From contig JAIXOM010000023.1 in the NCBI GenBank assembly GCA_027486755.1, positions 99,827 to 163,826 on the forward strand: 64,000 nucleotides of DNA. The letters are read 5' to 3'. Below are positions 16,505-24,692 of this stretch, one piece after another. The notes under the pieces were generated by a model that did not search any database, was not told where the DNA came from, and saw only the letters and a program-made list of their open reading frames with translations. The first letter of the stretch is position 1; each line of letters opens with the position of its first letter. The stretch is from Comamonadaceae bacterium (GTDB lineage Bacteria > Pseudomonadota > Gammaproteobacteria > Burkholderiales > Burkholderiaceae_C). The translations under genes were made by a program, and so were the position numbers.

Positions 16505-17911
16505 CTAGAGCTCGCTGTCCAAGAGCCGTGCCTTGACCGCGCGGCCCTTGATGCGCCCCTTGTTCAGGCGTTCGACCACGGCCGCCGCGATGCTGCGCTC
16601 CACCGCAACATAAGTGGCAAATTCGTTGATGTCGATCTTGCCCACCTGCTCGCGGGTGTAGCCCAGGTCGGCGGTCAGCGCGCCCAGCACATCGCCCGGA
16701 CGAATTTTGTCCTTGCGCCCGGCCTGGATGTGGACAGTGGCCATGGCCGGCAGCAGCGTCCCGCCCGGCGCCGGCTTGAGTTCGGCCAGCGTCTGCCACA
16801 CGGTGGGCTGGCCCTGCAATTGCTCGATGCGCCCGACCGCGCCCATTTCGTCAAGCGAGGCCAGGCTCAGCGCCAGACCGCTTTGGCCGGCGCGGCCGGT
16901 GCGGCCTATGCGGTGCACATGCGCCTGCGGATCGGGCGAGATGTCCACATTGATCACAGCCGCCAGGCCCGCCACATCGAGCCCGCGTGCCGCCACATCG
17001 GTGGCCACCAGCACCGAACAGCTGCCATTGGCAAAGCGAATCAGCACCTGGTCGCGCTCGCGCTGCTCCAGATCGCCGTGCAGCGCCAGGGCATCGAAGC
17101 CCTGGGCCTGCAGCAGGCTCACCCACTCGCGGCAGCGAAGCTTGGTGTTGCAAAACGCCAGGGTGCTGATGGGTCGAAAGTGCCGCAGCAGGTCTGCTGC
17201 GGCGGCCAGCCGCTGGTCTTCGCGCACCTCGTACCAGCGCTGCTCAATCTGCTCACTGCTGTGCTGGGCCTGCACCTTCACCGTGACCGGATCACGCAGA
17301 AACTGCGCAGCCAGCCGGGCGATGCCTTCGGGGTAGGTGGCGGAAAACAGCAGGGTTTGGCGCTGGCTGGGGCATTGGCGGGCGATGGTGGCAATGTCGT
17401 CGGCAAAGCCCATGTCCAGCATGCGATCGGCCTCGTCGAGCACCAAGGTGGCCAGGGCATCGAGGCTCAGGTGGCCGCGCTCGAGGTGATCCATCACCCG
17501 CCCGGGTGTGCCGACCACCACATGGGCGCCGTGCTCCAGGCTGGCGGTCTGCCCGCGCAGCGGCACCCCGCCCACGAGTGTGACCACCTTGATGTTGTCT
17601 TCGGCCCGCGCCAGCCTGCGGATCTCGGTGGTGACCTGATCGGCCAGCTCGCGGGTGGGGCACAGCACCAGCGCCTGCACCGCAAACCGGCGGGTGTTCA
17701 GCTTGGCCAGCAGGGCCAGTGCAAAGGCCGCGGTCTTGCCGCTCCCGGTCTTGGCCTGGGCAATCAGGTCGCGGCCTTGCAGCGCGGCCGGCAGACTGGC
17801 CGCCTGGATGGCGGTCATCTCCAAATAGCCCAGCCGGCGCAGGTTGTCCCGCGCAGCGGCAGAAAGGGGCAGGGCGTCGAAGCTGTTGGAAGCCGGCGTA
17901 TCGGGGTTCAT
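16505..17911 (-). CDS. dbpA: ATP-dependent RNA helicase DbpA
   Basis: This 468-residue DEAD-box helicase has motif I A-K-T-G-S-G-K-T at about 53-60, motif II D-E-A-D, motif III S-A-T, motif VI H-R-I-G-R-T-G-R and the DbpA-specific C-terminal RNA-binding domain (G-R-K-D-K-I-R-P-G-D-V-L-G-A). DbpA is recruited by hairpin 92 of 23S rRNA during large-subunit assembly. The following gene in the operon is an S4/pseudouridine-synthase homologue, also an rRNA-directed family, which suggests a joint role in the large ribosomal subunit. Confidence 0.94.
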   Translation of the reverse strand: MNPDTPASNSFDALPLSAAARDNLRRLGYLEMTAIQAASLPAALQGRDLIAQAKTGSGKTAAFALALLAKLNTRRFAVQALVLCPTRELADQVTTEIRRLARAEDNIKVVTLVGGVPLRGQTASLEHGAHVVVGTPGRVMDHLERGHLSLDALATLVLDEADRMLDMGFADDIATIARQCPSQRQTLLFSATYPEGIARLAAQFLRDPVTVKVQAQHSSEQIEQRWYEVREDQRLAAAADLLRHFRPISTLAFCNTKLRCREWVSLLQAQGFDALALHGDLEQRERDQVLIRFANGSCSVLVATDVAARGLDVAGLAAVINVDISPDPQAHVHRIGRTGRAGQSGLALSLASLDEMGAVGRIEQLQGQPTVWQTLAELKPAPGGTLLPAMATVHIQAGRKDKIRPGDVLGALTADLGYTREQVGKIDINEFATYVAVERSIAAAVVERLNKGRIKGRAVKARLLDSEL

Positions 17912-18089
17912 GCACCCATCTTACGCAGGAAGTGGGGGCGTCTGAGCCGGGTCGCTCGAGCACTCTCCACAAATCCAGCACAGTAATTCCTTCTATTATC
18001 ATTGCTTGGGAGTCTGGCGTGCTGGATGCTTTCTTGACAAAAAAGCAGCTTCAGGCCCTGGCCCGCTGATCGCGCAAAGAGGTGTCGCC

Positions 18090-18188
18090 ATGAACATGAC
18101 CGCCGAGCAAAACCTGCTCGCCAAGCTTAAAACCCTGTCGGCCGAGCAGGTGGCCGAGGTGGAGGCTTTGCGGCGCATAGCGGCCTGA
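18090..18188 (+). pseudogene. Truncated antitoxin-like remnant (DUF2281/RelB-type N-terminus)
   Basis: A 32-codon frame starting M-N-M-T-A-E-Q-N-L-L-A-K-L-K-T-L resembles the start of small antitoxins that normally run 65-85 residues and contain A-E-V-E-D-F. Here the match stops after A-E-V-E-A-L and a TGA follows. AGAGGTG 5 nt upstream gives a plausible ribosome site. No toxin gene is adjacent. It is most simply the stump of a lost toxin-antitoxin pair. Confidence 0.45.
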
Positions 18189-18230
18189 CGCCCCGCGCTT
18201 GACACCCGAGCTTGGCGCTCACAGAATCCG

Positions 18231-18284
18231 CCGTATCCACTGTGCGAATCTGTAATCCGCACAGTGAATTAGCACAGGATACGG
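18231..18284 (+). promoter_or_regulatory. Nested inverted repeats abutting the start codon of the catabolic operon
   Basis: CACTGTGCG (18238-18246) and CGCACAGTG (18258-18266) are a perfect 9-bp inverted repeat with an 11-nt spacer. Outside them CCGTATCC (18231-18238) and GGATACGG (18277-18284) are a perfect 8-bp pair. The right outer arm contains the ribosome-binding AGGA and ends directly before the ATG at 18285. This may be a regulator operator, an RNA hairpin masking translation, or both. Confidence 0.65.
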
Positions 18285-19433
18285 ATGCCCTTAGAACTCA
18301 ATTGCACGCCTGAACTGGGCCATTTGCGCTCCACCGTCCGTCGCTTCGTGCGCGACCGGCTTGAGCCCATCGCGCTGGCCATCGACGCCACCGGCCAGGT
18401 GCCGGACCATGCCATCGCCGAGATGCGGGGGCAGGGCTATCTGGGGATGCGGCTGCCGCCAGAGCAGGGCGGCGGCGGGTTTGATCTGTCGACCTATTGC
18501 CTGGTGATGGAGGAAGTGGCGCGCTCGCACAGAGTGTTCACCTTGATGATGGACGCCTCCAGCGGCCTGACGCCGATTGCCATCTCCCGCTTTGGCACGC
18601 CGGCTCAGCAAGACAAGTACCTGCGCAAACTGGCCGACGGCAGCTGGATCGCGGCCTTCGGTTTGACGGAGCCGGGCGCGGGCTCCGACGCTGCGGCGAT
18701 CCGCACGCTGGCGCAGCCCTGTGAGGGCGGTTGGCGCATCCATGGCGTCAAGCACTACATCAGCGGCGCCCATCGCGCGCAGGTGATCATGGTCATCGCC
18801 AGGACCGATCCTGCCAAGGGTGCCAAAGGGGGCATTACTGCCTTTCTGGTCGAGCGCGGCACGCCCGGCTTTCATGTGGACCGGGTCGACAAGACCATAG
18901 GCTCAGACCCGATTGAGCTGGCCGAGTTGCGCTTCGATGACTGCTTTGTTCCGCACGATGCGGTGCTGGGGCAGGTGGGCCAGGGCTTTGCCATCGCGAT
19001 GAGTTCACTCACCAGCGGGCGCATGGGCGTCTCCTCGGCCTGCATAGGCACGGCCGACCGTCTGCTGGAGCTGGCGGTCGAGCATGTCAAGGTTCGCAGC
19101 ACCTTCGGCCAGCTGCTGGCCGATCGGCAGGCCATTCAGTGGATGTTGGCCGATTCGGCCACCGAGCTGGCGCACGCGCGCTCGCTGGCCTACGAGACGC
19201 TGCGCCGCATCGACGCCGGGCAAGACCCCGGGCCCGCAACCAGCATGGTCAAGTTGTACTGCTCCGAGATGGCCGGCCGGGTGGCCGATCGCGCGGTGCA
19301 GATCTTCGGCGGCGCTGGCCTGATCCGCGGCGTGCCGGTCGAACGCTTTTACCGCGACGTGCGTCACTACCGCGTTGGCGAAGGATCGTCCGAGGTCCAG
19401 CGCATGCTGATCGCGCGCGACCTGCTCAAGTGA
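18285..19433 (+). CDS. Acyl-CoA dehydrogenase family protein
   Basis: This 382-residue flavoenzyme has the family layout: helical N domain, beta domain with A-F-G-L-T-E-P-G-A-G-S-D at about 125-136, and helical C domain with Q-I-F-G-G-A-G-L and the terminal E-G-S-S-E-V-Q-R, which holds the expected catalytic Glu. It would desaturate an acyl-CoA and pass electrons to ETF. It is the first gene of an eight-gene operon, starting 5 nt after AGGA. The CoA ligase at 22181 probably makes its substrate. Chain type is unknown. Confidence 0.92.
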   Translation: MPLELNCTPELGHLRSTVRRFVRDRLEPIALAIDATGQVPDHAIAEMRGQGYLGMRLPPEQGGGGFDLSTYCLVMEEVARSHRVFTLMMDASSGLTPIAISRFGTPAQQDKYLRKLADGSWIAAFGLTEPGAGSDAAAIRTLAQPCEGGWRIHGVKHYISGAHRAQVIMVIARTDPAKGAKGGITAFLVERGTPGFHVDRVDKTIGSDPIELAELRFDDCFVPHDAVLGQVGQGFAIAMSSLTSGRMGVSSACIGTADRLLELAVEHVKVRSTFGQLLADRQAIQWMLADSATELAHARSLAYETLRRIDAGQDPGPATSMVKLYCSEMAGRVADRAVQIFGGAGLIRGVPVERFYRDVRHYRVGEGSSEVQRMLIARDLLK

Positions 19434-19456
19434 ATTTCCGTCCCTTAGGAGTTGCC

Positions 19457-20419
19457 ATGAAGTCTTTTGTCCCCCTGTTGCTCGCCGGTCTACTGTCTGC
19501 AGCCGTGTCTGTACAAGCCCAGGAGCCCTGGCCGAACAAGCCGGTGCTGGTGATCAACCCCTGGGCCTCGGGCGGGCCGGCCGAAGCCATCATTCGCCCG
19601 ATCGCCGAGAAGCTGTCGCAGCGGCTGGGCCAGCAGTTCGTGGTCGAAAGCCGCGGCGGCGCCAACGGCACCATCGGTGCTGCAGCCGTCGCCCGCGCCC
19701 GGCCCGACGGCTATACCCTGCTGTTCTCGCATGTCGGGCCCATCGCCATCAGCCCGGTGCTGCCGCAAAAGCCACCGTACGACCCGATCAAGGACTTCGC
19801 GCCGATCACCCAGATCGCCTCCGGCCCCACGGTGCTGGTGGTACGGCCCGACTTCCCCGCCAAGACCCTGGTCGAGTACCTGGACTACGCGAAAAAGAAT
19901 CCGGGCAAGGTGTCTTACGGCTCGGTGGGTCCGGGCAGCACCACCCACCTGGCCGGCGCTACCATCGCCCACATGATCGGCACCGAGATGATTCACATCC
20001 CTTATAAAGGGTCGGCGCCGATCAACAACGACTTGCTGGGCGGCAACATCTCCTCGGCCTTCGTCAATGTGGCCGGCGTTATGAGCCTGATCCAGGGCGG
20101 CCAGCTGCGTCCATTGGCGGTCAGCACCACCAGCCGCGCCGCGCTGCTGCCCAATGTGCCGGCGGTTTCCGAGACCCTGCCCGGCTTCGAGGTCAACTCC
20201 TGGTACGGGCTGATGGCACCGGCCGGCACGCCACCGGCCATCGTCAACAAGCTGCACCAGGAGATCGTGCAGATCCTCAAGCTGCCGGACATCGCCGCGC
20301 GCATGAAAGACAACGGACTCGACCCCGAGGGCACCACGCCCGAGCAGTACGCTGCCAAAATCCGCGGCGACCTGGTGCGTTGGGCCAATTCGGTCAAGGC
20401 GGCCGGGATCAAGGAATGA
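19457..20419 (+). CDS. Bug/TctC-family substrate-binding protein
   Basis: This 320-residue periplasmic receptor has a signal peptide (M-K-S-F-V-P-L-L-L-A-G-L-L, cleavage near V-Q-A-Q-E), then W-P-N-K-P-V-L-V-I-N-P, R-P-D-G-Y-T-L-L-F, H-I-P-Y-K-G-S-A-P and L-P-N-V-P-A-V-S-E. ATG 19457 is supported by AGGAG 5 nt upstream. Its stop overlaps the next start as ATGA. Placement inside a catabolic operon suggests it captures that pathway's substrate, perhaps a carboxylic acid. No membrane subunits are encoded nearby. Confidence 0.93.
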   Translation: MKSFVPLLLAGLLSAAVSVQAQEPWPNKPVLVINPWASGGPAEAIIRPIAEKLSQRLGQQFVVESRGGANGTIGAAAVARARPDGYTLLFSHVGPIAISPVLPQKPPYDPIKDFAPITQIASGPTVLVVRPDFPAKTLVEYLDYAKKNPGKVSYGSVGPGSTTHLAGATIAHMIGTEMIHIPYKGSAPINNDLLGGNISSAFVNVAGVMSLIQGGQLRPLAVSTTSRAALLPNVPAVSETLPGFEVNSWYGLMAPAGTPPAIVNKLHQEIVQILKLPDIAARMKDNGLDPEGTTPEQYAAKIRGDLVRWANSVKAAGIKE

Positions 20420-21300
20420 CGCTTGAGCCGCCCGCTCGGGCGCGCATCCGCCGCGGCTTTGTCGATGTGGCCGAAGGCCAGGTGCACTACCGCGAGGCTG
20501 GGCAGTCGGCGCAGAGCGGCCTGCCGCTGTTGATGCTGCACGCCTCGCCGGGCTCGGCCAAGCTGCTGGAGCCGCTGATGGGCGAGCTGGGCCGCCGCAG
20601 CCGCGTGGTGGCCACCGACACCCTGGGCAATGGGGACTCCTCGCCGCCTGTGGGTGCCGCGCCGGACATTGGCTATTTCGCCGATGCGCATGTCCGCGCC
20701 TGTGACGCCCTGGGCCTGGAGCGCTTTGACCTGTACGGCAGCCATACCGGCGCCAGCATCGCTTGCGAGATCGCCATTGCGCATCCGGGCCGCGTCAACC
20801 GGCTGATCCTCGACGGCATCTCTCTCTACAGCGCGCAGGAGCGGGCCGACATGCTGGAGCACTACGCGCCAGACGTGGTGTTCGACCAGGAGGGCAGCCA
20901 GTTGCACCGCATCTGGAACTTTGTGCGCGACACCTACCTGTTTTGGCCCTGGTACCGGCGCGAGGCCGCCAACCGCCGCCATCTGGGCCTGCCCGGTGCG
21001 CACGATCTGCACGACAAGGTGGTCGAGGTGCTCAAAGCCGCCCGCACCTACCCGCTGCCCTACCGCGCGGCCATCGCCTATGACAAGGTGCCGCGCCTGC
21101 CCCTGGTGGCTGTGCCGACGCTGCTGGCCTGCGCCCGCACAGATATGTTCATGGCCTATTTTGAGCAGGCGCAGGCGCTGATGCCGCGCGCCAAGCCGCT
21201 GCTGACCGAGGGCGTCGGCTCCCCCGCCGCGTTGGCCGCTACGGCCGCGCAGTTCGAAGATTTTTTGCAGCAGCCGGTGACGGCGGCGCCATCCCCATGA
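20416..21300 (+). CDS. Alpha/beta-hydrolase fold protein with His in the nucleophile-elbow position
   Basis: This 294-residue alpha/beta-hydrolase fold protein has the oxyanion segment L-M-L-H-A-S-P-G-S-A and a D-T-L-G-N-G-D turn. The nucleophile elbow reads L-Y-G-S-H-T-G-A: in the G-x-S-x-G pattern the middle residue is His, with Ser one place earlier and Thr one place later. The bases at 20731-20760 confirm the reading. It may be a non-hydrolytic lyase-like member or use a shifted nucleophile. It is coupled to both neighbours by 4-nt overlaps. Confidence 0.8.
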   Translation: MTLEPPARARIRRGFVDVAEGQVHYREAGQSAQSGLPLLMLHASPGSAKLLEPLMGELGRRSRVVATDTLGNGDSSPPVGAAPDIGYFADAHVRACDALGLERFDLYGSHTGASIACEIAIAHPGRVNRLILDGISLYSAQERADMLEHYAPDVVFDQEGSQLHRIWNFVRDTYLFWPWYRREAANRRHLGLPGAHDLHDKVVEVLKAARTYPLPYRAAIAYDKVPRLPLVAVPTLLACARTDMFMAYFEQAQALMPRAKPLLTEGVGSPAALAATAAQFEDFLQQPVTAAPSP

Positions 21301-22184
21301 CACACGACATTCTGGCCATCGACGCGGTGGTCAACCTCTGGACCACCGAGGCCCATGCCATCCGGCCCCAGCGCGACGCCTTCTTCGGCGGCAAGATGAA
21401 AGTCAAGGACAACACGCTGCACGGCGTCTCGCTGGAAGAAAAGCTGCGGCGCATGGACGCCGCCGGCATTGAGCGCGCTTTCCTGATTGCCACCAAGGTT
21501 GGCCCGCTGATGCACAAGGCCAGTTACCACATCCCCTATGCGATGGTGGCCGACGCAGTCAATCGCTACCCGGATCGCTTTTACGGCCTGGCCGGCCTGG
21601 ACCCCACTGAGGGCATGGACGGCGTGCGGCAGCTCGAGCAGGCGGTGCGCGAGTACGGCTTTATTGGCGCGCACTTTTACCCGCACTGGTTTGAGCTTGC
21701 ACCCGACCATGCGCGGTGGTATCCCTTTTATGCGAAGTGCGTAGAGCTCGATATTCCCGTGCAGTTGCAGGTGGGCCAGTCCATGATTTATGACCCGGCG
21801 CACCGCCTGCGCAGCGTGGGGCGGCCCATCACGCTCGATGCGGTGGCCTGCGACTTCCCGGAGCTCAAGCTGATTGGCATCCACGTCGGCATCCCTTGGA
21901 CGGAGGAGATGATCGCCATGGCTTGGAAGCATCCCAATGTTTACATCGGCACCGACGCGCACGCGCCGGCCTACTGGCCGCCGGCCTTCCTGCAGTACAT
22001 CAACACCTTTGGCCAAGACAAGGTGATTTTTGGCACCGACTTTCCGGTCTTGGACTTTGAGAAGACCCGCCAGCAGATTGAGGCGCTGCAACTGCGCCCG
22101 ATTCCCAAGCGCAAGATGCTGCGCGACAACGTGCTGCGCGTCTACGGCCTGGATGAGCGGGGCAACAAGGTGGCGCGCCAATGA
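21297..22184 (+). CDS. Amidohydrolase family 2 protein without the N-terminal HxH metal motif
   Basis: This 295-residue TIM-barrel protein is related to ACMSD-type amidohydrolases: G-L-A-G-L-D-P about 100, G-A-H-F-Y-P-H about 125, I-G-I-H-V-G-I-P-W about 195 and V-I-F-G-T-D-F-P-V about 245. The strand-1 motif, normally D-x-H-x-H, reads I-D-A-V-V-N-L-W, so both metal-binding histidines are absent. The Asp of G-T-D and the strand-6 His remain. It may bind metal differently or work without it. It overlaps both neighbours by 4 nt. Confidence 0.82.
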   Translation: MTHDILAIDAVVNLWTTEAHAIRPQRDAFFGGKMKVKDNTLHGVSLEEKLRRMDAAGIERAFLIATKVGPLMHKASYHIPYAMVADAVNRYPDRFYGLAGLDPTEGMDGVRQLEQAVREYGFIGAHFYPHWFELAPDHARWYPFYAKCVELDIPVQLQVGQSMIYDPAHRLRSVGRPITLDAVACDFPELKLIGIHVGIPWTEEMIAMAWKHPNVYIGTDAHAPAYWPPAFLQYINTFGQDKVIFGTDFPVLDFEKTRQQIEALQLRPIPKRKMLRDNVLRVYGLDERGNKVARQ

Positions 22185-23659
22185 CGACTGCCCGGCAGCC
22201 GCAGGCCAATCTTGCTGATCAGTTGTCCCTGCACGCGCGCCAGCGGCCCACCAAGCCGGCGCTGGTGTATGGCCAGCAGGTGCTGGACTACCGGACTTTG
22301 GAGTTGGCGGTGCGGCAAAGGGCAGCTCGCCTGCTGGACCTGGGCGTGCAACCCGGACAGATCGTGGGCATAGCGCTGCGCGACAGCATGGAGCATGTGC
22401 TCATGCTCTGGGCGGTGACGCGCGCGGGCGCGACCATCTTGCCGATGGACTGCCGCTGGACCGAATCGGAGCAGCAAAACCTGACCCGGCACTTCGAGGC
22501 GGCGGCAGTGATGGTGGAGCCGGGCGCCAGCATTGCAGGGGCGCGCTGCATCGAAGTGGGAGAGAGCTGGCAAGCGCAGGTCGCTGCCACCGATGCCGAG
22601 CGCGAGTTTGCCGACGGCGAACGCGGGCTCACGCTGTCCTTGTCGTCAGGCACCACCGGCCGGCCCAAGGGCCCGATGGCCACGCATCAAAAATTTTCTA
22701 ATCGCTTCTGGACGCATTGGGTGGACCTGGGCTTTGGCAGCCGCGAGACCTACCTCAATGCCACGCCGCTGTATTTTGGCGGCGGCCGCGCCTTCACCAT
22801 GTCCACCCTGTATGTGGGCGGCACCGTGGTGTTGTTCCCGCCCCCCTACGATCCCGCACAACTGGCTGTCGAGGTAGCGCGCAGCGAGGCCACCATCTTG
22901 TTCCTGGTGCCCACGCTGCTGCGCCGCCTGCTGGACGCCGATCCCGCGCCGCTGGCCCCGCTCAAGCGCCTGAAGACGCTGATCTCTTCCGGCTCTGCGC
23001 TCACCGGCTGGGAGCGTCGCCGCATCCGTGAAGACCTGTGCCCCAACTTCCTGGAGTACTACAGCTCCACCGAGGGCGGAGGCGTGTCGGTACTGTCGGC
23101 TGACGACCAGCTGCAGCACGGGGAGTCGGTGGGGCGGCCGGTTTTTGGCGTGGAGGTGCAGGTGGTGGGCGATGACCATCACCCAGTGCCGGTGGGCCAG
23201 GTCGGCCGCATCCGCTACCGGGGCCCGGCCGTGGCCGATGGCTTCCACCTTGATCCTGAGGCTGGCAAGGACGCCTTTCGCGAGGGCTGGTTCTACCCCG
23301 GTGACCTGGGCAACTTTGACGACGAGGGCTTCCTCTTCCTCAAGGGCCGGGCCAAGGACATGATCATTCGCGGGGGCATCAACCTCTACCCGCAAGAGAT
23401 CGAGACCGCGCTGCTCAACGAGGCCAGCGTGGCCGACGCCGCCGTTGTGGGCTGGCCCTCGCGTGAGTTCGACGAAGAGGTGGCCGCCTTTGTGGTGCTG
23501 CGCGAGCCGGTCGACCCCGCCGAACTCCTCGCCCTGTGCCGGCGGCGCCTGGCGCCCTACAAGGTACCGCGCCAGATCTTCGTGGTCGACGAACTGCCGC
23601 GCAATGCCGGCGGCAAGGTGCTCAAGCCCGATCTGGTCAAGCGGCTCGCGCCGCTCTGA
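22181..23659 (+). CDS. AMP-forming acyl-CoA ligase (ANL superfamily)
   Basis: This 492-residue adenylating enzyme has the P-loop L-S-S-G-T-T-G-R-P-K-G about 150, Y-Y-S-S-T-E-G-G-G about 288, the hinge G-D-L-G-N-F-D-D-E-G-F with K-G-R-A-K-D-M-I-I-R-G-G, and the catalytic Lys segment P-R-N-A-G-G-K-V-L-K near the end. It activates a carboxylic acid with ATP and CoA and presumably supplies the acyl-CoA dehydrogenase of the same operon. The acid cannot be read from sequence. Its start overlaps the preceding stop by 4 nt. Confidence 0.92.
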   Translation: MTTARQPQANLADQLSLHARQRPTKPALVYGQQVLDYRTLELAVRQRAARLLDLGVQPGQIVGIALRDSMEHVLMLWAVTRAGATILPMDCRWTESEQQNLTRHFEAAAVMVEPGASIAGARCIEVGESWQAQVAATDAEREFADGERGLTLSLSSGTTGRPKGPMATHQKFSNRFWTHWVDLGFGSRETYLNATPLYFGGGRAFTMSTLYVGGTVVLFPPPYDPAQLAVEVARSEATILFLVPTLLRRLLDADPAPLAPLKRLKTLISSGSALTGWERRRIREDLCPNFLEYYSSTEGGGVSVLSADDQLQHGESVGRPVFGVEVQVVGDDHHPVPVGQVGRIRYRGPAVADGFHLDPEAGKDAFREGWFYPGDLGNFDDEGFLFLKGRAKDMIIRGGINLYPQEIETALLNEASVADAAVVGWPSREFDEEVAAFVVLREPVDPAELLALCRRRLAPYKVPRQIFVVDELPRNAGGKVLKPDLVKRLAPL

Positions 23660-23696
23660 CTGTCCTGACATTCGTCCACTTGCACGGGGGTATTTC

Positions 23697-24692
23697 ATGT
23701 CATCTGCCATCACCATCTTCAAGCGCCTTGCCGGCGGCCTGATTGCGGCCACTCTGGCTCTGGGGGCCTGCACCGCGGCCCAGGCTCAAGCCTGGCCGTC
23801 CAAGCCCATCCGCCTGGTCGTTCCCTTCGGCCCCGGCGGTGGCAACGATCTGATCGCCCGCATGCTGCAGCAAAAGTTGTCTGAAGGCCTGGGTCAGCCT
23901 GTGGTGGTCGACAACCGTGCCGGTGGCAGTGGCGTGGTGGGCACCCAGTTTGTGCAGCGCGCGGCTCCGGACGGCTACACCATCGTCATCGGCGGCACAC
24001 CCCTGACGGTGAACCAGACGCTGCAAAAAGACACCATGGTCTACGACGTGCTCAAGGACTTCACGCCCATTTCGCTGCTGGTGCTGCAGCCGAACGTGCT
24101 GCTGGTCCACCCTGGCGTGCAGGCCAAATCGGTCAAGGAGCTGCTGGCCATGGCCAAGGCCCAGCCGGGCAAGCTCGACTACGGCACCGGCTCGATCGGC
24201 AGTGCGCCGCATCTCTCGGGCGAGCTCATGAAGGTGATGGCGGGCGTCGATGTGGTGATGGTCCCCTACAACGGCGCCGCGCAGGCCATGAACGCGATTC
24301 TGGGCGGCCAGGTGACCATGCTGTTCGACCAGCCTGCCACCTCCATCCCCCACATCCGCGCCGGCAAGGTCCGCCCGCTGGCGGTGACGAGCGCGCAGCG
24401 CTCGCCGCAGCTGCCCGAGGTGCCGACCATGGCCGAGTCGGGCCTGCCGGGCTACGAGGTCAACTCCTGGTTCGGCATCTTGGCGCCGGCGGGCGTGCCG
24501 CGCGACATCGTCAACCGCCTCAGTTCGGAATTTGCCAAGGCGGTCAACTCGCCAGAGATCAAGGACAAGCTGCTGTCCCAGGGCTTCGCGGTGGTGGGCA
24601 GCGGCAGCGAGGAGATGGGCGTCTTCATGCGGCAGGATGTGGCCAATTTCAAGAAGATCATCGAGGCTGCCAAAATCACGGTGCCGCGCTGA
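23697..24692 (+). CDS. Bug/TctC-family substrate-binding protein
   Basis: This is the second receptor of the operon, with 331 residues, a signal peptide ending near A-A-Q-A-Q-A, and the motifs W-P-S-K-P-I-R-L-V-V-P-F-G-P-G-G, A-P-D-G-Y-T-I-V, V-P-Y-N-G-A-A-Q and L-P-E-V-P-T-M-A-E. ATG 23697 follows a GGGGG ribosome-site-like run. It shares only the general family pattern with the first receptor (19457), so the operon may take up two ligands or one at two affinities. Its stop overlaps the next ATG. Confidence 0.93.
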   Translation: MSSAITIFKRLAGGLIAATLALGACTAAQAQAWPSKPIRLVVPFGPGGGNDLIARMLQQKLSEGLGQPVVVDNRAGGSGVVGTQFVQRAAPDGYTIVIGGTPLTVNQTLQKDTMVYDVLKDFTPISLLVLQPNVLLVHPGVQAKSVKELLAMAKAQPGKLDYGTGSIGSAPHLSGELMKVMAGVDVVMVPYNGAAQAMNAILGGQVTMLFDQPATSIPHIRAGKVRPLAVTSAQRSPQLPEVPTMAESGLPGYEVNSWFGILAPAGVPRDIVNRLSSEFAKAVNSPEIKDKLLSQGFAVVGSGSEEMGVFMRQDVANFKKIIEAAKITVPR

